A stretch of DNA of 64,000 bases from Kribbella caucasensis (GCF_004361855.1 NZ_SNWQ01000002.1:496001-560000), one strand, 5' to 3'. Counted from the first letter of the stretch, positions 16,372 through 29,034 are shown. Notes: generated by a model from the letters alone, not told the origin. Numbers and translations are program-made.

Positions 16372-16848
16372 CTAGGACCAGATGGGGAGGCGGGAGTCGG
16401 TGCCGGTGCCGTATTCGGGGTCGCGGCCTCGGATCAGGATCCAGTGGGCGGTGGCGCGGGCGCGGTAGAGGCGGAAGATGCCGTCGCCGCGGAGTTCGTC
16501 GGGGGTGAAGGCCTTGAGTTCGGGGTAGCGGGACGCGTAGAACGCCGCGGATCGCTCGAGTTCGTCGTCGGGGACCAGGCCGGCGTCGGCGGTCAGGTAG
16601 ACGGCCTCCGCGTGGCCGATCGCGACACTCGAGTCGAAGATGACGATGCTGACCGCGGGGTGTTCGGCGACGTTCACCGAGTGCTTGGTGGCCGGTGAGG
16701 AGACCCAGTAGAAGTCGGTATGGCCGTCCGGGGTGAAGTAGACCGGCGTCGCCCAGGCCAGTCCATCACCGTCCACGGTCGCCAGCGTCATGTACTTGTT
16801 CGCCGCGATCACCGCCGCCGCACGCGTTTCCAACACCTTGTCACCCAT
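16372..16848 (-). CDS. Pyridoxamine 5'-phosphate oxidase-family (split beta-barrel) protein
   Basis: ATG 16848 has a perfect AGGAGG site; the frame extends upstream without support. The 158-residue product shows KYMTLATVDGDGLAWATPVYF near the N terminus, then FYWVSSPATKHSVNVAEHPAV in short steps, the split-barrel flavin-binding pattern of the PNPOx-like/F420-binding superfamily. Members bind FMN or F420; which one applies here cannot be decided. It ends HWILIRGRDPEYG and is monocistronic. A cytoplasmic redox role is likely. Confidence 0.75.
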   Translation of the reverse strand: MGDKVLETRAAAVIAANKYMTLATVDGDGLAWATPVYFTPDGHTDFYWVSSPATKHSVNVAEHPAVSIVIFDSSVAIGHAEAVYLTADAGLVPDDELERSAAFYASRYPELKAFTPDELRGDGIFRLYRARATAHWILIRGRDPEYGTGTDSRLPIWS

Positions 16849-16916
16849 CAAGCCTCCTAGATCCAAGTAGCCAACCGCACGAGCCGTCCAGCCTCCACTC
16901 TCCGACGGAATTTGCC

Positions 16917-17005
16917 GGACCGCCAGGCCATCACAATCGCGGTCCGGTCGGCTCGGCACGCGGGGAGGTGGGCCGGGGCCGGGGATTGTGATGGGCTGGC
17001 GGTCC
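16917..17005. repeat. Inverted pair of the 22 bp repeat
   Basis: GGACCGCCAGGCCATCACAATC (in two halves, 16917-16938) and its near-complement at 16984-17005 face each other across 45 bp and could form a 22 bp stem. The pair lies in the gap between the PNPOx-like gene and the cysteine desulfurase gene. The third copy is at 15572. Confidence 0.65.
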
Positions 17006-17129
17006 GTGCAGGGCCGGCCAAGGGCTGCGGCGCGGTGGTCCGGGGAGCTGGGTTCGGGTGGCGGCGGATTGGGCGCGGGGTCGACCGAGGCGCGGGAACA
17101 ACGTGGTGGGACTTACCCTTGAAGGTGTT

Positions 17130-18332
17130 ATGACTTCAAACTCCCGCCGGACGGTGTACCTGGATCACGCGGCGACGACTCCGATGCTGCCGGTCGCGAT
17201 CGAGGTGATGACCCAGCACCTCGCCCGGACCGGGAACGCGTCGTCCCTGCACGGATCCGGTCGCGCGGCCCGGCGTACGGTCGAGGAGTCGCGGGAGACG
17301 ATCGCCGCGGCGCTCAACGCGCAGCCGAGCGAGGTGGTGTTCACCTCCGGCGGCACGGAGGCGGACAACCTCGCGCTCAAGGGTCTGTGGTGGGCCCGGC
17401 TGAAGGAAGACCCGCGCCGCCGGCGGATCCTGCTGAGCGGCGTCGAGCATCACGCCGTCCTCGATCCGGCGATCTGGCTCGGGCAGCACGAGGGCGCCGA
17501 GATCGAGTGGCTGCCGGTGGACGAACTGGGCCGCGTCCGCCCGGATGACGTCCGGGAGGCGATCGAGAAGGATCCCGGCTCCGTGTCGTTCGTCACGTTG
17601 ATGATGGCGAACAACGAGGTCGGCACGCTTCAGCCCGTTCGCGAGGTCGCCGCCCTCGCCCGGGAGCATGGCATCCCCGTGCACACCGATGCGGTGCAGG
17701 CGGTCGGCCAGGTGCCGGTGGACTTCGCCGAGCTCGGGGTCGATGCGATGACGGTTTCCGCGCACAAGCTCGGCGGGCCGTTCGGGATCGGTGCGCTGGT
17801 GGTCCACAAGGAGACCCAGTTGGTGCCGATCGTGCATGGTGGCGGCCAGGAGCGCGACGTACGGTCTGGGACGCTCGACAGTCCGGCGACGGCCGGGTTC
17901 GCGGTGGCCATCGAGCACACGGTCAAGCATCAGGCGGCGGAGGCGCAGCGGCTGACCGAGTTGCGGGATGCGCTGATCGCCGGCGTGATCGGCAGGGTTC
18001 CCGGCGCCAAGTTGTCGGGGGATCCGGTGCGCCGCTTGCCTGGTAACGCACACTTGTCGTTCAAGGATTGCGAGGGTGACTCGCTGCTGCTCCTGCTCGA
18101 CGCGCGCGGGATCGAGGTCTCCACCGGCTCCGCGTGCAACGCCGGCGTCGCCGAGCCGAGTCACGTGCTGCTGGCGATGGGGTACGACGACCAGCGGGCG
18201 CGCGGGTCGCTCCGGTTCACCCTGGGGCACACGAGTACGCGGGACGACGTGGACGTAGTACTGGACAACATCGTGCCGGTGGTGGAGCGGGCGATGTCCG
18301 CAGGTCTGCAGAACGTGGGAAGGAACAACTGA
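17130..18332 (+). CDS. Cysteine desulfurase (NifS/IscS-like, class V aminotransferase fold)
   Basis: ATG 17130 gives a 400-residue product. [10 protein letters not shown] opens the PLP fold, [10 protein letters not shown] is the Asp that pairs with the PLP ring, Lys213 in SAHKLGG forms the Schiff base, and Cys336 in STGSACNAG is the sulfur-accepting nucleophile on its mobile loop. It converts cysteine to alanine and a persulfide. The stop overlaps the ATG of mnmA, so its persulfide most likely feeds tRNA 2-thiolation, the usual actinobacterial arrangement. No suf or isc genes are adjacent. Confidence 0.93.
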   Translation: MTSNSRRTVYLDHAATTPMLPVAIEVMTQHLARTGNASSLHGSGRAARRTVEESRETIAAALNAQPSEVVFTSGGTEADNLALKGLWWARLKEDPRRRRILLSGVEHHAVLDPAIWLGQHEGAEIEWLPVDELGRVRPDDVREAIEKDPGSVSFVTLMMANNEVGTLQPVREVAALAREHGIPVHTDAVQAVGQVPVDFAELGVDAMTVSAHKLGGPFGIGALVVHKETQLVPIVHGGGQERDVRSGTLDSPATAGFAVAIEHTVKHQAAEAQRLTELRDALIAGVIGRVPGAKLSGDPVRRLPGNAHLSFKDCEGDSLLLLLDARGIEVSTGSACNAGVAEPSHVLLAMGYDDQRARGSLRFTLGHTSTRDDVDVVLDNIVPVVERAMSAGLQNVGRNN

Positions 18333-19420
18333 TGCGGGTACTCGCAGCCATGTCCGGCGGGGTCGACTCCGCCGTCGCGGCGGCGCGGATGGCCGAGGCC
18401 GGGCACGACGTGGTCGGCGTGCACCTGGCGCTGAGCCGCAACCCGCAGTCGTACCGCAGCGGCGCCCGCGGTTGCTGCACGATCGAGGACTCCCGGGACG
18501 CGCGCCGGGCCGCGGACGTGATCGGCATCCCGTTCTATGTCTGGGATCTGGCCGAGCGGTTCCACGCCGACGTGGTCGAGGACTTCGTGAGCGAGTACGC
18601 CGCCGGCCGGACGCCGAATCCGTGCCTTCGGTGCAACGAGAAGGTCAAGTTCAGCGCGGTCCTGGAGCGTGCACTCGCACTGGACTTCGACGCCGTCGCG
18701 ACCGGGCACTACGCGCAGATCGTGGAGACTCCGCAGGGCCGCGAGTTGCACCGGGCGGTTGACCCGGGCAAGGACCAGTCGTACGTGCTCGGCGTGCTCA
18801 CGCAGCAGCAGCTCAAGCACGCGTTCTTCCCGCTCGGCGACACCCCGAAGACCGAGGTCCGGGCCGAGGCCGAGCGGCGTGGACTGTCCGTCGCGGCCAA
18901 GCCGGACAGCCACGACATCTGCTTCATTGCCGACGGCAACACTCCGGGCTTCCTCAGCAAGCACCTCGGCGAGGCGCCCGGCGACATCGTCGACAGCCAG
19001 GGCAACAAGCTCGGTGAGCACCAGGGCACGCACGGCTTCACGGTCGGCCAGCGCAAGGGGCTGCGGATCGGGACGCCGGCGGCGGACGGCAAGCCGCGGT
19101 TCGTGCTCGACATCAGCCCGGTGGATCGCACGGTCACGGTCGGCTCGCGTGAGGAGCTCGCGGTCGAGAGCCTGACGGCGTCGAAGCCGCGCTGGTGCGG
19201 TCCGGTCCCGATCGAGACGCTGCACGTCAAGGCCCAGTTGCGCGCGCACGGCGAAGAGGTCGCCGTCACCGCCCGGGTCGAGGACGACCAGGTCCTGGTG
19301 GACTTCAACGAACTGACGTCCGCCGTCGCGCCGGGTCAGGCGGTCGTCCTGTACGACGGGACGCGCGTGATCGGCTCGGCCACGATCGACTCGGTCCAGC
19401 GTTCCGGCGTGAAGGTCTGA
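18332..19420 (+). CDS. mnmA: tRNA-specific 2-thiouridylase
   Basis: The 362-residue product begins [17 protein letters not shown], whose SGGVDS PP-loop (8-13) binds ATP. Cys101 (RCNEKVKF) and Cys197 (SHDICFIAD) match the catalytic pair of MnmA; the first accepts the persulfide and the second closes the disulfide. It thiolates U34 of tRNA-Lys/Glu/Gln. C-terminal [16 protein letters not shown] and RWCGPVPIE mark the OB-like tRNA domain. Translation is coupled to the cysteine desulfurase. Length is normal. Confidence 0.95.
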   Translation: MRVLAAMSGGVDSAVAAARMAEAGHDVVGVHLALSRNPQSYRSGARGCCTIEDSRDARRAADVIGIPFYVWDLAERFHADVVEDFVSEYAAGRTPNPCLRCNEKVKFSAVLERALALDFDAVATGHYAQIVETPQGRELHRAVDPGKDQSYVLGVLTQQQLKHAFFPLGDTPKTEVRAEAERRGLSVAAKPDSHDICFIADGNTPGFLSKHLGEAPGDIVDSQGNKLGEHQGTHGFTVGQRKGLRIGTPAADGKPRFVLDISPVDRTVTVGSREELAVESLTASKPRWCGPVPIETLHVKAQLRAHGEEVAVTARVEDDQVLVDFNELTSAVAPGQAVVLYDGTRVIGSATIDSVQRSGVKV

Positions 19421-19457
19421 TGGGCGTCGTGCTTCGCGACCTGGGACAGGGCTGCAG

Positions 19458-20450
19458 GTGACGACCACGGGATTGGGTTCGCTGCCGGGTGACGACATCC
19501 GGGAGTGGACGAGGGTGGTGCTCGATGCCGTCGACATCCCCTTCCTCCCGGAGCTACCGGGCCGCCCGTACGGCGACATGGTGAGCCGCACGATCGCCGT
19601 ACTGGCTGAGCTGGCCGCGGACCTGCAGCCGGCCGGGTGGCGGCTCACGGGCGGTTCGGATCCGCGGGCGAGTCTGGATCAGCGGCGGACCCGGTCGGTG
19701 TTGCAGGAGGACCTAGATGTCCTGGAGGAGCTTGCCGACGGGTACACCGGTCCGCTGAAGCTGCAGCTCACCGGTCCGTGGACGTTGGCGTCGACCGTGG
19801 AGCTCCCGCGCGGCGACAAGGTGCTTGCGGATTACGGTGCACGCCGCGACCTGGCCGAGGCGCTCGCGCACGGACTGAACGAACACGTGAGCGAGGTACG
19901 CCGACGAGTCCCGGGGGTTGACCTTGTCGTTCAACTGGACGAGCCCGGACTGCCCGCAGTACTGGCTGGAGCTGTGCCGACGGCCAGTGGGTGGGGGAAG
20001 CACCGGTCTGTCGACGGGCCGGGTGCTGTGGAGTTGCTGGCGCGGGTGATCGACGCAGCGGAACCTGCGACCACCCTGGTGCACTGCTGTGCGGCCCGAC
20101 CGCCTGTCGAGGTGTTCACCAAGGCAGGAGCCGGGGGAGTGGCAGTTGACCTGTCACTACTCACCGAGCTGGCCTGGGAGCAGATCGCGATCGCTGCAGA
20201 AGCCGGTACGACCCTGTACGCCGGTGTGCTGGCCACGACCGGCGCCATCCCCGAACCCGACCGCGCAGCCGCCCCGCTGATCCGCCGCTGGCGCGAACTC
20301 GGTCTCGATCCGGAACTGCTCAAGAAGGTCGTCATCACCCCCGCCTGCGGACTCGCGGCCGCCCCATCCCCAGCCGACGCCCGCGCCCGCCTGGATCTCC
20401 TCCGCAGGATCGCCGACGTCGTCGCCGAAGCCGCCGAATCCGACCTCTGA
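19458..20450 (+). CDS. Short MetE C-terminal-domain-like protein
   Basis: GTG 19458 starts a 330-residue protein with MTTTGLGSLPGDDIREW, resembling the C-terminal catalytic domain of cobalamin-independent methionine synthase. HCC in TTLVHCCAARP and the Cys in ITPACGLAAA correspond to the His/Cys zinc ligands that activate the thiol acceptor. QLDEPGLPAVL carries the conserved Asp/Glu. It is half the size of MetE, and such stand-alone domains in actinobacteria commonly follow mnmA. The methyl donor and acceptor are unproven; methionine synthesis from a folate or corrinoid donor is one option. Downstream lies a palindromic repeat. Confidence 0.75.
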   Translation: MTTTGLGSLPGDDIREWTRVVLDAVDIPFLPELPGRPYGDMVSRTIAVLAELAADLQPAGWRLTGGSDPRASLDQRRTRSVLQEDLDVLEELADGYTGPLKLQLTGPWTLASTVELPRGDKVLADYGARRDLAEALAHGLNEHVSEVRRRVPGVDLVVQLDEPGLPAVLAGAVPTASGWGKHRSVDGPGAVELLARVIDAAEPATTLVHCCAARPPVEVFTKAGAGGVAVDLSLLTELAWEQIAIAAEAGTTLYAGVLATTGAIPEPDRAAAPLIRRWRELGLDPELLKKVVITPACGLAAAPSPADARARLDLLRRIADVVAEAAESDL

Positions 20451-20451
20451 C

Positions 20452-20507
20452 CCCGTTGCGTCCGAAGAACCTTGGCCTATAACGCAAGGTTCCTCGGACG
20501 CAACGGG
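20452..20507. repeat. Dispersed post-stop palindrome, copy 1
   Basis: GTTGCGTCCGAAGAACC and its partner GGTTCCTCGGACGCAAC face each other around a short loop, beginning 1-2 bp after the TGA. Three further copies lie at 46004, 49490 and 53383. It can act as a terminator hairpin. Confidence 0.8.
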
Positions 20508-20537
20508 ATCCCGGAATTCGTCGGTGGTCGGTTGTAG

Positions 20538-22676
<2,139 letters not shown>

Positions 22677-22766
22677 TACACACTCTGTTGCGGTGGATCC
22701 GCCGGGGCTACTGGCCCGTCGGACTGTTAGTTTGCAACGTCTACACGTGGGTTCTAAGGAGTGAAT

Positions 22767-24284
22767 ATGACGACGCCGCCACAGGGACCGTGGGGTCCTG
22801 GGCAGCCGGGGGGCCAGCCGGGCGGGCAGCAAGGGGGTCAGGGTCAGGGCGGCTGGGGACAACAGCAGCCGGGCCAGGGTGGTTGGGGCCAGCGGCCGCA
22901 GCAGCCTCAGCAAGGCGGCGGCTGGGGCCAGCAGCCCGGTCAGCCGCAACCGGGACAGCAGCCTGGTCAGTCGCAGCCCGGGCAGTACGGGCCGGGTGGG
23001 CAGCAGCCGGGTCAGGGTGGACAGCCGGGCCAGGGTGGACAGCCCGGACAGGGTGGTCAGGGCGGCCAGCAGCCGGGGCAGACCGGCTGGGGGCAGCGTC
23101 CCGGCCAGCAGAACCCTCAGCAGACCCCCCAGCAGGGCGGCGGATACCAGCAACAGTCGTGGGGCCAGAACCGTCAGCAGCAAGGCGGTTGGCACCAGCA
23201 GCAGGGCGGTGGCCAGCAGCCCTGGCAGGGTGGCGGTCCCGGTGGTCCGGGTTCGGGTGGCGGCTTCGGCAAGGACAAGATGCCGCTGTTCATCGGTGGT
23301 GGCGTGATCGGTGTCGTACTGATCGGCCTGCTGATCTTCCTCGGCGTTCGCGCGATCGGCGGTGACGACGAGCCGGAGGCCAACCCGACCACGTCGACCA
23401 GCCAGCCGACCACCAGCCAGGAGACCCCGGGCGGCGACCCGACCAGCGCTCCGACGGGCGAGCTGGGCAACGCGACCGGTCATGCGAAGACCGCGACCGA
23501 CAAGTTGCAGGCCGACGGGTATCAGTGCAGCGACCTGTTCAACGGCGCGCAGGGTGCCCACCGTGGCTGCTTCAAGTACAACGGCCCGACTCAGGCCGAG
23601 GCGGTCTTCCAGTTCCAGCCGGACGGCACGATCATCGGCGTCATCATCAGCTCCGACGACTCCGACAACGTGAACAACGCGGCGGTCACCTTCGACGCGG
23701 CGCTGCAGGCGGTCGGCAACGACACGTTCGGCGGCAGCGAGGTCGCCAAGGTCCAGCAGGCGGTGAAGAACGGCCAGAAGTCGCAGAAGGTCGGCAGCAC
23801 CTGGGGCGAGTTCGAGCTCCGCAACGACGGCGAGTCGCTGCAGCTGTCCGGCGGGAAGTCCGGGTCCGATTCGTTCGACCTGCCGCGCAAGGAGTTCCAG
23901 ACCACTTCGGCTCAGCTGCAGGCGACGTTGCGGGCGAAGAAGTACGACTGCCAGGTGCTGTGCCGGAAGAAGGTCGGCGAGTACGGCTCGCAGTCCATCT
24001 CCGGGATCGGCGGTTCGAGCAGCGGCATCCGGATCCTGAACGCCCGGGTGTCGGGCAGCGCGGCCGAGGTGAAGACGGCCTACCCGGCGGCGCTGGCTGA
24101 CGCGTTCGCGTCGGTGAAGACCCCGGACCTGGCGGCGCTGAAGGCCTGGTTCGCGGCCCGCGGCGACGGCAAGTCGTACGCCGGTTACGTGAACGGCTGG
24201 AAGGTGCAGATCACCTCCCGCGGCACCTCGGGTGACTACCTGTCGATGGACGCCGAGATCGGCTACGAGTCGTTCTACGTGTGA
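22767..24284 (+). CDS. Membrane protein with Gln/Gly/Pro-rich cytoplasmic tail and external domain
   Basis: ATG 22767 has AAGGAG five bases upstream; GTG 22761 is less likely. About 165 residues of Gln/Gly/Pro/Trp repeats (GGWGQQ, PGQPQPGQQPGQ, GQGGQPGQ) precede one membrane segment (about 172-194, MPLFIGGGVIGVVLIG). An extracellular part of about 300 residues follows, with Cys pairs (YQCSDLFNG/HRGCFKYNG and YDCQVLCRKKVG) that probably form disulfides. The proline-rich cytoplasmic tail resembles those of actinobacterial membrane-anchored proteins. No catalytic motif; role unknown. A GC-rich inverted repeat follows the stop. Confidence 0.75.
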   Translation: MTTPPQGPWGPGQPGGQPGGQQGGQGQGGWGQQQPGQGGWGQRPQQPQQGGGWGQQPGQPQPGQQPGQSQPGQYGPGGQQPGQGGQPGQGGQPGQGGQGGQQPGQTGWGQRPGQQNPQQTPQQGGGYQQQSWGQNRQQQGGWHQQQGGGQQPWQGGGPGGPGSGGGFGKDKMPLFIGGGVIGVVLIGLLIFLGVRAIGGDDEPEANPTTSTSQPTTSQETPGGDPTSAPTGELGNATGHAKTATDKLQADGYQCSDLFNGAQGAHRGCFKYNGPTQAEAVFQFQPDGTIIGVIISSDDSDNVNNAAVTFDAALQAVGNDTFGGSEVAKVQQAVKNGQKSQKVGSTWGEFELRNDGESLQLSGGKSGSDSFDLPRKEFQTTSAQLQATLRAKKYDCQVLCRKKVGEYGSQSISGIGGSSSGIRILNARVSGSAAEVKTAYPAALADAFASVKTPDLAALKAWFAARGDGKSYAGYVNGWKVQITSRGTSGDYLSMDAEIGYESFYV

Positions 24285-24290
24285 TCGCCC

Positions 24291-24322
24291 GGGCCGGCCG
24301 AGTTGGTGTGATCGGCCGGCCC
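24291..24322 (+). terminator. Hairpin after the Gln/Gly-rich membrane protein gene
   Basis: GGGCCGGCCGA and TCGGCCGGCCC are perfect arms around a ten-base loop, six bases after the stop. Next to it, GCGTGATGGGTGGGATG is repeated twice in tandem (about 24340-24374). Confidence 0.65.
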
Positions 24323-24412
24323 GTGTGATCGGTCGGACGGCGTGATGGGTGGGATGGCGTGATGGGTGGGATGGGCTTGGGCGGTCGTGGGATGCTGGGC
24401 GTCGGAGGCGCG

Positions 24413-24640
24413 ATGATCAAGTTCCAGCCGGAGAAGCGGGAGTCCCGGGAGGTGGCCAAGCCACCCCCGGAGGCGATCCGCCGGGTCGATGGTGGTGGTC
24501 CGTGGGGGCCGACCCAGTTCGACCTGCCGGACGCCGACGGCAAGAACACCCAGGCGATCATCATCGTCGCCCTGGTCGGCACGGTCATCCTGCTGATCAT
24601 CGCCGGCCTATGGACCCTCGCCTACTTCCAGCTGACCTGA
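24413..24640 (+). CDS. Small membrane protein, one C-terminal span
   Basis: ATG 24413 has GGAGG five bases upstream, better than the Gly/Met-rich earlier starts in the same frame. The 75-residue product starts MIKFQPEKRESREVAKPPP, has a short soluble part and one membrane helix near residues 48-70 (IIIVALVGTVILLIIAGLW), leaving only a few residues beyond. No family recognised; possibly a small regulator of a membrane partner. A strong terminator follows. Confidence 0.65.
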   Translation: MIKFQPEKRESREVAKPPPEAIRRVDGGGPWGPTQFDLPDADGKNTQAIIIVALVGTVILLIIAGLWTLAYFQLT

Positions 24641-24650
24641 ACCCACGTCT

Positions 24651-24690
24651 CAGAGGCCTCCCTCCCCGAACTTGGGGCGGGAGGCCTCTG
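24651..24690. terminator. Strong hairpin terminator
   Basis: CAGAGGCCTCCC and GGGAGGCCTCTG are perfect outer arms, with an inner CCCC/GGGG stem. It sits ten bases after the small membrane protein gene and faces the convergent ACT-domain gene. Confidence 0.8.
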
Positions 24691-24815
24691 CCGTTGGTGG
24701 AGTGAGTCGCGCACGCACGCGGGCGGGTGAGGGCGGGCGGTGCTGGGGTTGTGCGGTGGCCCGGTGCTGCGGAAGGAGGCGCGCCGGGCGGGCGGCGTAC
24801 GGGATTGGGGTGCTG

Positions 24816-25460
24816 TTAGGCGGTGGCTCGGATTGTTACGGCCAGGTTGGCGAGGTAGCTGAGGCGGGCCACCTCGGAGGCGAGGAATTCGGGGCCGCCG
24901 CGGCGGCCGACGACGATGATGCGGCGGTTCGACTCGAGTGGGGCGGCGACCAGGACCGATTCGGCCAGGCCCTTGTGGGCCGGGGCCTGCAGGGTCGACG
25001 CCTTGTCCAGGGGCAGCCAGTGGTCGACCAGGTCGCCGAACTCCGGCGTCGCGCTCGTCTCCAGCGCGACCTTCACCTCGCCGCCGGTGCCGTCGAGCAG
25101 CGCGGCCCAGTCGGCATGCAGCACCGACGGACCCTGTTCGACCAGGATGTCGACCGCATCGGCCGGTGCGGACGTCATCTGCTCCACGGCCTCGAGGTCC
25201 ATGTGCAGCCCACCGCCGGCGCCGTACCGGGAGAACCAGATCACTTCGACCCCGGGCACGCTGTTGCACGCCGAGACCAGACGGTCGGGCAGCACGCCGT
25301 TTGGCAGGTCGACCACGACGTCGTCGACGGCGGTGCCGTTCTCCCGGCGGTGCTCGACGATCTCGATGGCGTGGATGTCGGCGCTCACTCCACCGAGAGC
25401 CGTGGCCACGGTGCCGAGTGAACCGGGTCGGTCCGGGAGGATCAATCGCAGCAGGAACAC
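24816..25460 (-). CDS. ACT-domain regulatory protein
   Basis: GTG 25460 (VFLLRLILPDRPGSLGTVA) has GGGAGAT upstream and was preferred over a TTG at 25514. The 214-residue product has an N-terminal ACT domain (residues 1-70, with DRPGSLGTVATALGG as its effector loop) and a C-terminal region with GLAESVLVAAPLESNRRIIVVGRRG, seen in actinobacterial ACT proteins of unknown role. ACT domains bind amino acids, so it may sense one. It is divergent from gatCAB with 268 bp between them, but no link to it is shown. Confidence 0.75.
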   Translation of the reverse strand: MFLLRLILPDRPGSLGTVATALGGVSADIHAIEIVEHRRENGTAVDDVVVDLPNGVLPDRLVSACNSVPGVEVIWFSRYGAGGGLHMDLEAVEQMTSAPADAVDILVEQGPSVLHADWAALLDGTGGEVKVALETSATPEFGDLVDHWLPLDKASTLQAPAHKGLAESVLVAAPLESNRRIIVVGRRGGPEFLASEVARLSYLANLAVTIRATA

Positions 25461-25728
25461 CGAACGATCATCTCCCAGCCCTGTACCACGCAAGTCACGC
25501 CCTGTCGCGGCCAATGTTACAGAGCGGAACCCCAGGACACGCCGGGCCTTCTCAACTGATGAGCCCAGTACTTCTCACACCCAACCGGGTTCTTCTCACA
25601 CCGAACCCGCTTGTGCCGGCAGGCCTGTGCATATCCGTGAGCATCCGGTCAACCCCTCCCACTAAGATGGCCGGGGTCCGGACCGGAACCGCGGTCACGG
25701 CCATCCTGCGAACCATTGGATCCCTTTC

Positions 25729-26028
25729 ATGCCATCGATTACCCGCGAAGAGGTCGCCCATCTGGCGCGACTGGCGCGGATCGAGCTCACCGACGACGAG
25801 CTCGACCACCTCGCACCCCAGCTGGACCAGATCATCGGCCTGGTCGGGCAGGTCAGCGAAGTGGCCGCCGACGACATCCCGCCGACCTCGCACGCCCTGC
25901 CGCTCACCAATGTGATGCGCGAGGACGTGAACGTGCCGTGCCTGACGCCGGAGCAGGCGCTGTCCGGCGCGCCGGCCGCGGAGGAGCAGCGATTCCGGGT
26001 GCCGCGGATCCTGGACGAGGAGGCCTGA
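25729..26028 (+). CDS. gatC: Asp-tRNA(Asn)/Glu-tRNA(Gln) amidotransferase subunit C
   Basis: The 99-residue product begins [20 protein letters not shown], the GatC signature, and continues with [16 protein letters not shown], the loop that bridges GatA and GatB. The stop overlaps the gatA start (TGATG). It is first of the gatCAB operon, which makes Gln-tRNA and Asn-tRNA by transamidation; the organism presumably lacks GlnRS. The 200 bp upstream contain TAAGAT-like -10 candidates but no clear promoter. Confidence 0.95.
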   Translation: MPSITREEVAHLARLARIELTDDELDHLAPQLDQIIGLVGQVSEVAADDIPPTSHALPLTNVMREDVNVPCLTPEQALSGAPAAEEQRFRVPRILDEEA

Positions 26029-27533
26029 TGACCGAGCTGATTCGCAAGACCGCGGTCGAGCTGTCCGAGCTGATGGCGTCCGGCCAGACGAGTTCTGTGG
26101 AGATCGCCCAGGCCCACCTGGACCGGATCGGTGCGGTTGACGGTGAAGTGCACGCGTTCCTGCACGTGGACACCGAGGGCGCGCTCGCGCAGGCCGCCGC
26201 CGTCGACGCGAAGCGGGCTGCGGGGGAGAAGCTCGGCCCGCTCGCCGGGGTCCCGCTGGCGCTGAAGGACGTGCTCACCCAGGAGGGTGTGCCGACCACG
26301 GCCGGCTCGAAGATCCTCGAGGGCTGGAAACCGCCGTACGACGCGACCGTGGTGCAGCGGTTGAAGGCGGCCGGTGTGGTGATCCTCGGCAAGACCAACA
26401 TGGACGAGTTCGCGATGGGTTCCTCGACCGAGAACTCGGCGTACGGGACCACGCACAACCCGTGGGACCTGGGCCGGATCCCGGGTGGTTCCGGTGGTGG
26501 TTCGTCGGCCGCGCTGGCGGCGTACGAGGCGCCTCTCGCGATCGGGACGGACACGGGCGGCTCGATCCGGCAGCCTGGTGCCTTCACCGGTACGGTCGGC
26601 GTCAAGCCCACGTACGGCGGGACGTCGAGGTACGGGTTGATCGCACTCGCGAGCAGCCTGGACACGCCAGGTCCCTGTGCGCGGACGACTCTCGACGCGG
26701 CCCTGCTGCACGAGGTGATCGCCGGCCACGACCCGCTGGACTCCACCTCGATCGACCAGCCGGTGCCGGCCGTCGTCGAGGCGGCCCGTCGCGCGGATGT
26801 GGCCGGGTTGCGGATCGGCGTGGTGAAGGAGCTCGGCGGTGAGGGGTACCAGCCGGGTGTCGAGGCGCGCTTCCATGAGGCGGTCGAGCTGCTGACCAAG
26901 CTCGGCGCCGAGGTGGTCGAGGTGTCCTGCCCGCACTTCCAGTACGCCCTGCCCGCGTACTACCTGATCCTGCCGAGCGAGGCCTCGTCCAACCTGGCCA
27001 AGTTCGACGCGATGCGGTACGGGTTGCGGGTCGGCGACGACGGTGCGAACAGCGCGGAAAAGGTGATGAGCCTGACCCGCGAGGCCGGGTTCGGCGCCGA
27101 GGTGAAGCGCCGCATCATGCTCGGCACGCACGCGCTGTCGAGTGGGTACTACGACGCGTACTACGGCCAGGCGCAGAAGGTCCGCACCCTGATCGCGCAG
27201 GACTTCACCAAGGCCTACGAGCAGGTGGATGTGCTGGTGTCGCCGGCGACGCCGACCACCGCGTTCGCGATCGGCGACCGGGTGGACGACCCGATCGCCA
27301 TGTACAAGAACGACCTGTGCACGATCCCGTCCAACCTGGCCGGTAACGCGGCCGCGTCGTTCCCGTGCGGCCTGGCCGACGAGGACGGCCTGCCGGTCGG
27401 CTTCCACGTGATGGCGCCGGTGATGCGCGACGAGCTGCTGTACCAGGTCGGCTCCGCGTTGGAGGCCGCGCTGGCCGACCAGTGGGGCGGCGTACTGATG
27501 ACGAAGGCTCCGGAGCTGGAGGTGACCCGATGA
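26028..27533 (+). CDS. gatA: Asp-tRNA(Asn)/Glu-tRNA(Gln) amidotransferase subunit A
   Basis: The 501-residue amidase-signature protein has the Lys of [11 protein letters not shown] (about residue 81) and the [15 protein letters not shown] loop with the cis-Ser and the nucleophilic Ser of [11 protein letters not shown]. These generate ammonia from glutamine for transfer through the GatA-GatB tunnel. ATG 26028 overlaps the gatC stop and the gene ends overlapping gatB. Length is normal. Confidence 0.96.
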   Translation: MTELIRKTAVELSELMASGQTSSVEIAQAHLDRIGAVDGEVHAFLHVDTEGALAQAAAVDAKRAAGEKLGPLAGVPLALKDVLTQEGVPTTAGSKILEGWKPPYDATVVQRLKAAGVVILGKTNMDEFAMGSSTENSAYGTTHNPWDLGRIPGGSGGGSSAALAAYEAPLAIGTDTGGSIRQPGAFTGTVGVKPTYGGTSRYGLIALASSLDTPGPCARTTLDAALLHEVIAGHDPLDSTSIDQPVPAVVEAARRADVAGLRIGVVKELGGEGYQPGVEARFHEAVELLTKLGAEVVEVSCPHFQYALPAYYLILPSEASSNLAKFDAMRYGLRVGDDGANSAEKVMSLTREAGFGAEVKRRIMLGTHALSSGYYDAYYGQAQKVRTLIAQDFTKAYEQVDVLVSPATPTTAFAIGDRVDDPIAMYKNDLCTIPSNLAGNAAASFPCGLADEDGLPVGFHVMAPVMRDELLYQVGSALEAALADQWGGVLMTKAPELEVTR

Positions 27534-29026
27534 CCGCTGCTGTCTTCGCGATCGACGACGCGCTGGCGCAGTACGACCCGGTGATGGGCCTCGAGGTCCA
27601 CGTCGAGCTGAACACGAAGTCGAAGATGTTCTGCGGCTGCCCGACCGAGTTCGGGGCGCCGCCGAACACCCAGACCTGCCCGGTCTGCCTCGGCCTGCCG
27701 GGCGCGTTGCCGGTGGTGAACGCGCGCGCGGTCGAGTCCGCGATCAAGATCGGCCTGGCGCTGAACTGCGAGATCGCCGAGTGGTGCCGGTTCGCCCGGA
27801 AGAACTACTTCTACCCGGACATGCCGAAGAACTTCCAGACCTCCCAGTACGACGAGCCGATCGCGTTCAACGGCTGGACCGAGGTCACCGTCGACGGCGA
27901 GACGTACCGGATCGAGATCGAGCGCGCGCACATGGAGGAGGACACCGGCAAGTCCACCCACGTGGGCGGCGCGACCGGCCGGATCCACGGCGCCTCGCAC
28001 TCGCTGGTCGACTACAACCGGGCCGGTATCCCACTGATCGAGATCGTCACCAAGACGATCGAGGTGCCGGGGGAGAAGGCCGCCGCCGTCGCCAAGGCGT
28101 ACGTGAGCATGCTGCGCGATCTGCTGCTCGCGCTCGACGTCTCGGATGTCCGGATGGACCAGGGATCGCTGCGGTGCGACGCCAACGTGTCGCTGAAGCC
28201 GTCGGGTTCCACTGTTCTGGGCACCCGGACCGAGACGAAGAACGTGAACTCCTTCCGCTCGGTCGAGCGCGCGGTGACGTATGAGATCACCCGGCAGGCC
28301 GCCGTACTGGCGTCCGGCGGGAAGGTCGTGCAGGAGACGCGGCACTGGCACGAGGACACCGGCATCACCACCTCGGGCCGGGAGAAGTCCGACGCCGAGG
28401 ACTACCGGTACTTCCCGGAGCCCGACCTGGTCCCGGTCGCGCCGTCGCGCGAGTGGGTCGAGGAGCTGCGTGCTTCGTTGCCTGAGGCACCAACTGCCCG
28501 GCAGGCCCGGCTGCAGACGGAGTGGGGCTTCACCGACCTGGAGATGCGGGACGTCGTCAAGGGCCGTGCGCTCGAGCTGATCGTCGGCACCGTGGAGCTG
28601 GGCGTCACGCCGGCCGCGGCGAAGAAGTGGTGGCTGGGCGAGCTGGCGCGGGCGGCGAACGAGAGCGGCAACGACCTGGGCGACCTCGGCGTCGGCGCGA
28701 CTCAGGTCGCCGAGGTGCAGAAGCTGGTCGACGAGGGTTCGCTGAACGACAAGCTGGCTCGGCAGGTGTTCGACGGGCTGGTCAAGGGCGAAGGGACCGT
28801 CGAGGAGATCATCGCGGCCCGCGGGCTGGCGCTGGTGTCGGACGACTCGGCCCTGATCGAGGCGATCGACCGGGCGCTGGCCGCGAACCCGGACGTGGTC
28901 GAGAAGGTGCGGTCCGGGAAGCCGGCCGCCGCCGGTGCGCTGATCGGCGCGGTGATGAAGGACATGAAGGGCCAGGCCGACGCGGCCAAGGTCCGTGAGC
29001 TGCTGAACGCCAAGCTCGGGATCTGA
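27530..29026 (+). CDS. gatB: Asp-tRNA(Asn)/Glu-tRNA(Gln) amidotransferase subunit B
   Basis: The 498-residue product starts at the ATG overlapping the gatA stop. [34 protein letters not shown] (zinc-binding cysteines), [14 protein letters not shown] and DMGS-like TGKSTHVGG are standard GatB kinase-domain motifs for phosphorylating the misacylated glutamate or aspartate. The C-terminal YqeY-like tail ([19 protein letters not shown]) binds tRNA. A bidirectional terminator follows. Confidence 0.96.
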   Translation: MTAAVFAIDDALAQYDPVMGLEVHVELNTKSKMFCGCPTEFGAPPNTQTCPVCLGLPGALPVVNARAVESAIKIGLALNCEIAEWCRFARKNYFYPDMPKNFQTSQYDEPIAFNGWTEVTVDGETYRIEIERAHMEEDTGKSTHVGGATGRIHGASHSLVDYNRAGIPLIEIVTKTIEVPGEKAAAVAKAYVSMLRDLLLALDVSDVRMDQGSLRCDANVSLKPSGSTVLGTRTETKNVNSFRSVERAVTYEITRQAAVLASGGKVVQETRHWHEDTGITTSGREKSDAEDYRYFPEPDLVPVAPSREWVEELRASLPEAPTARQARLQTEWGFTDLEMRDVVKGRALELIVGTVELGVTPAAAKKWWLGELARAANESGNDLGDLGVGATQVAEVQKLVDEGSLNDKLARQVFDGLVKGEGTVEEIIAARGLALVSDDSALIEAIDRALAANPDVVEKVRSGKPAAAGALIGAVMKDMKGQADAAKVRELLNAKLGI

Positions 29027-29034
29027 TTCCTGTC

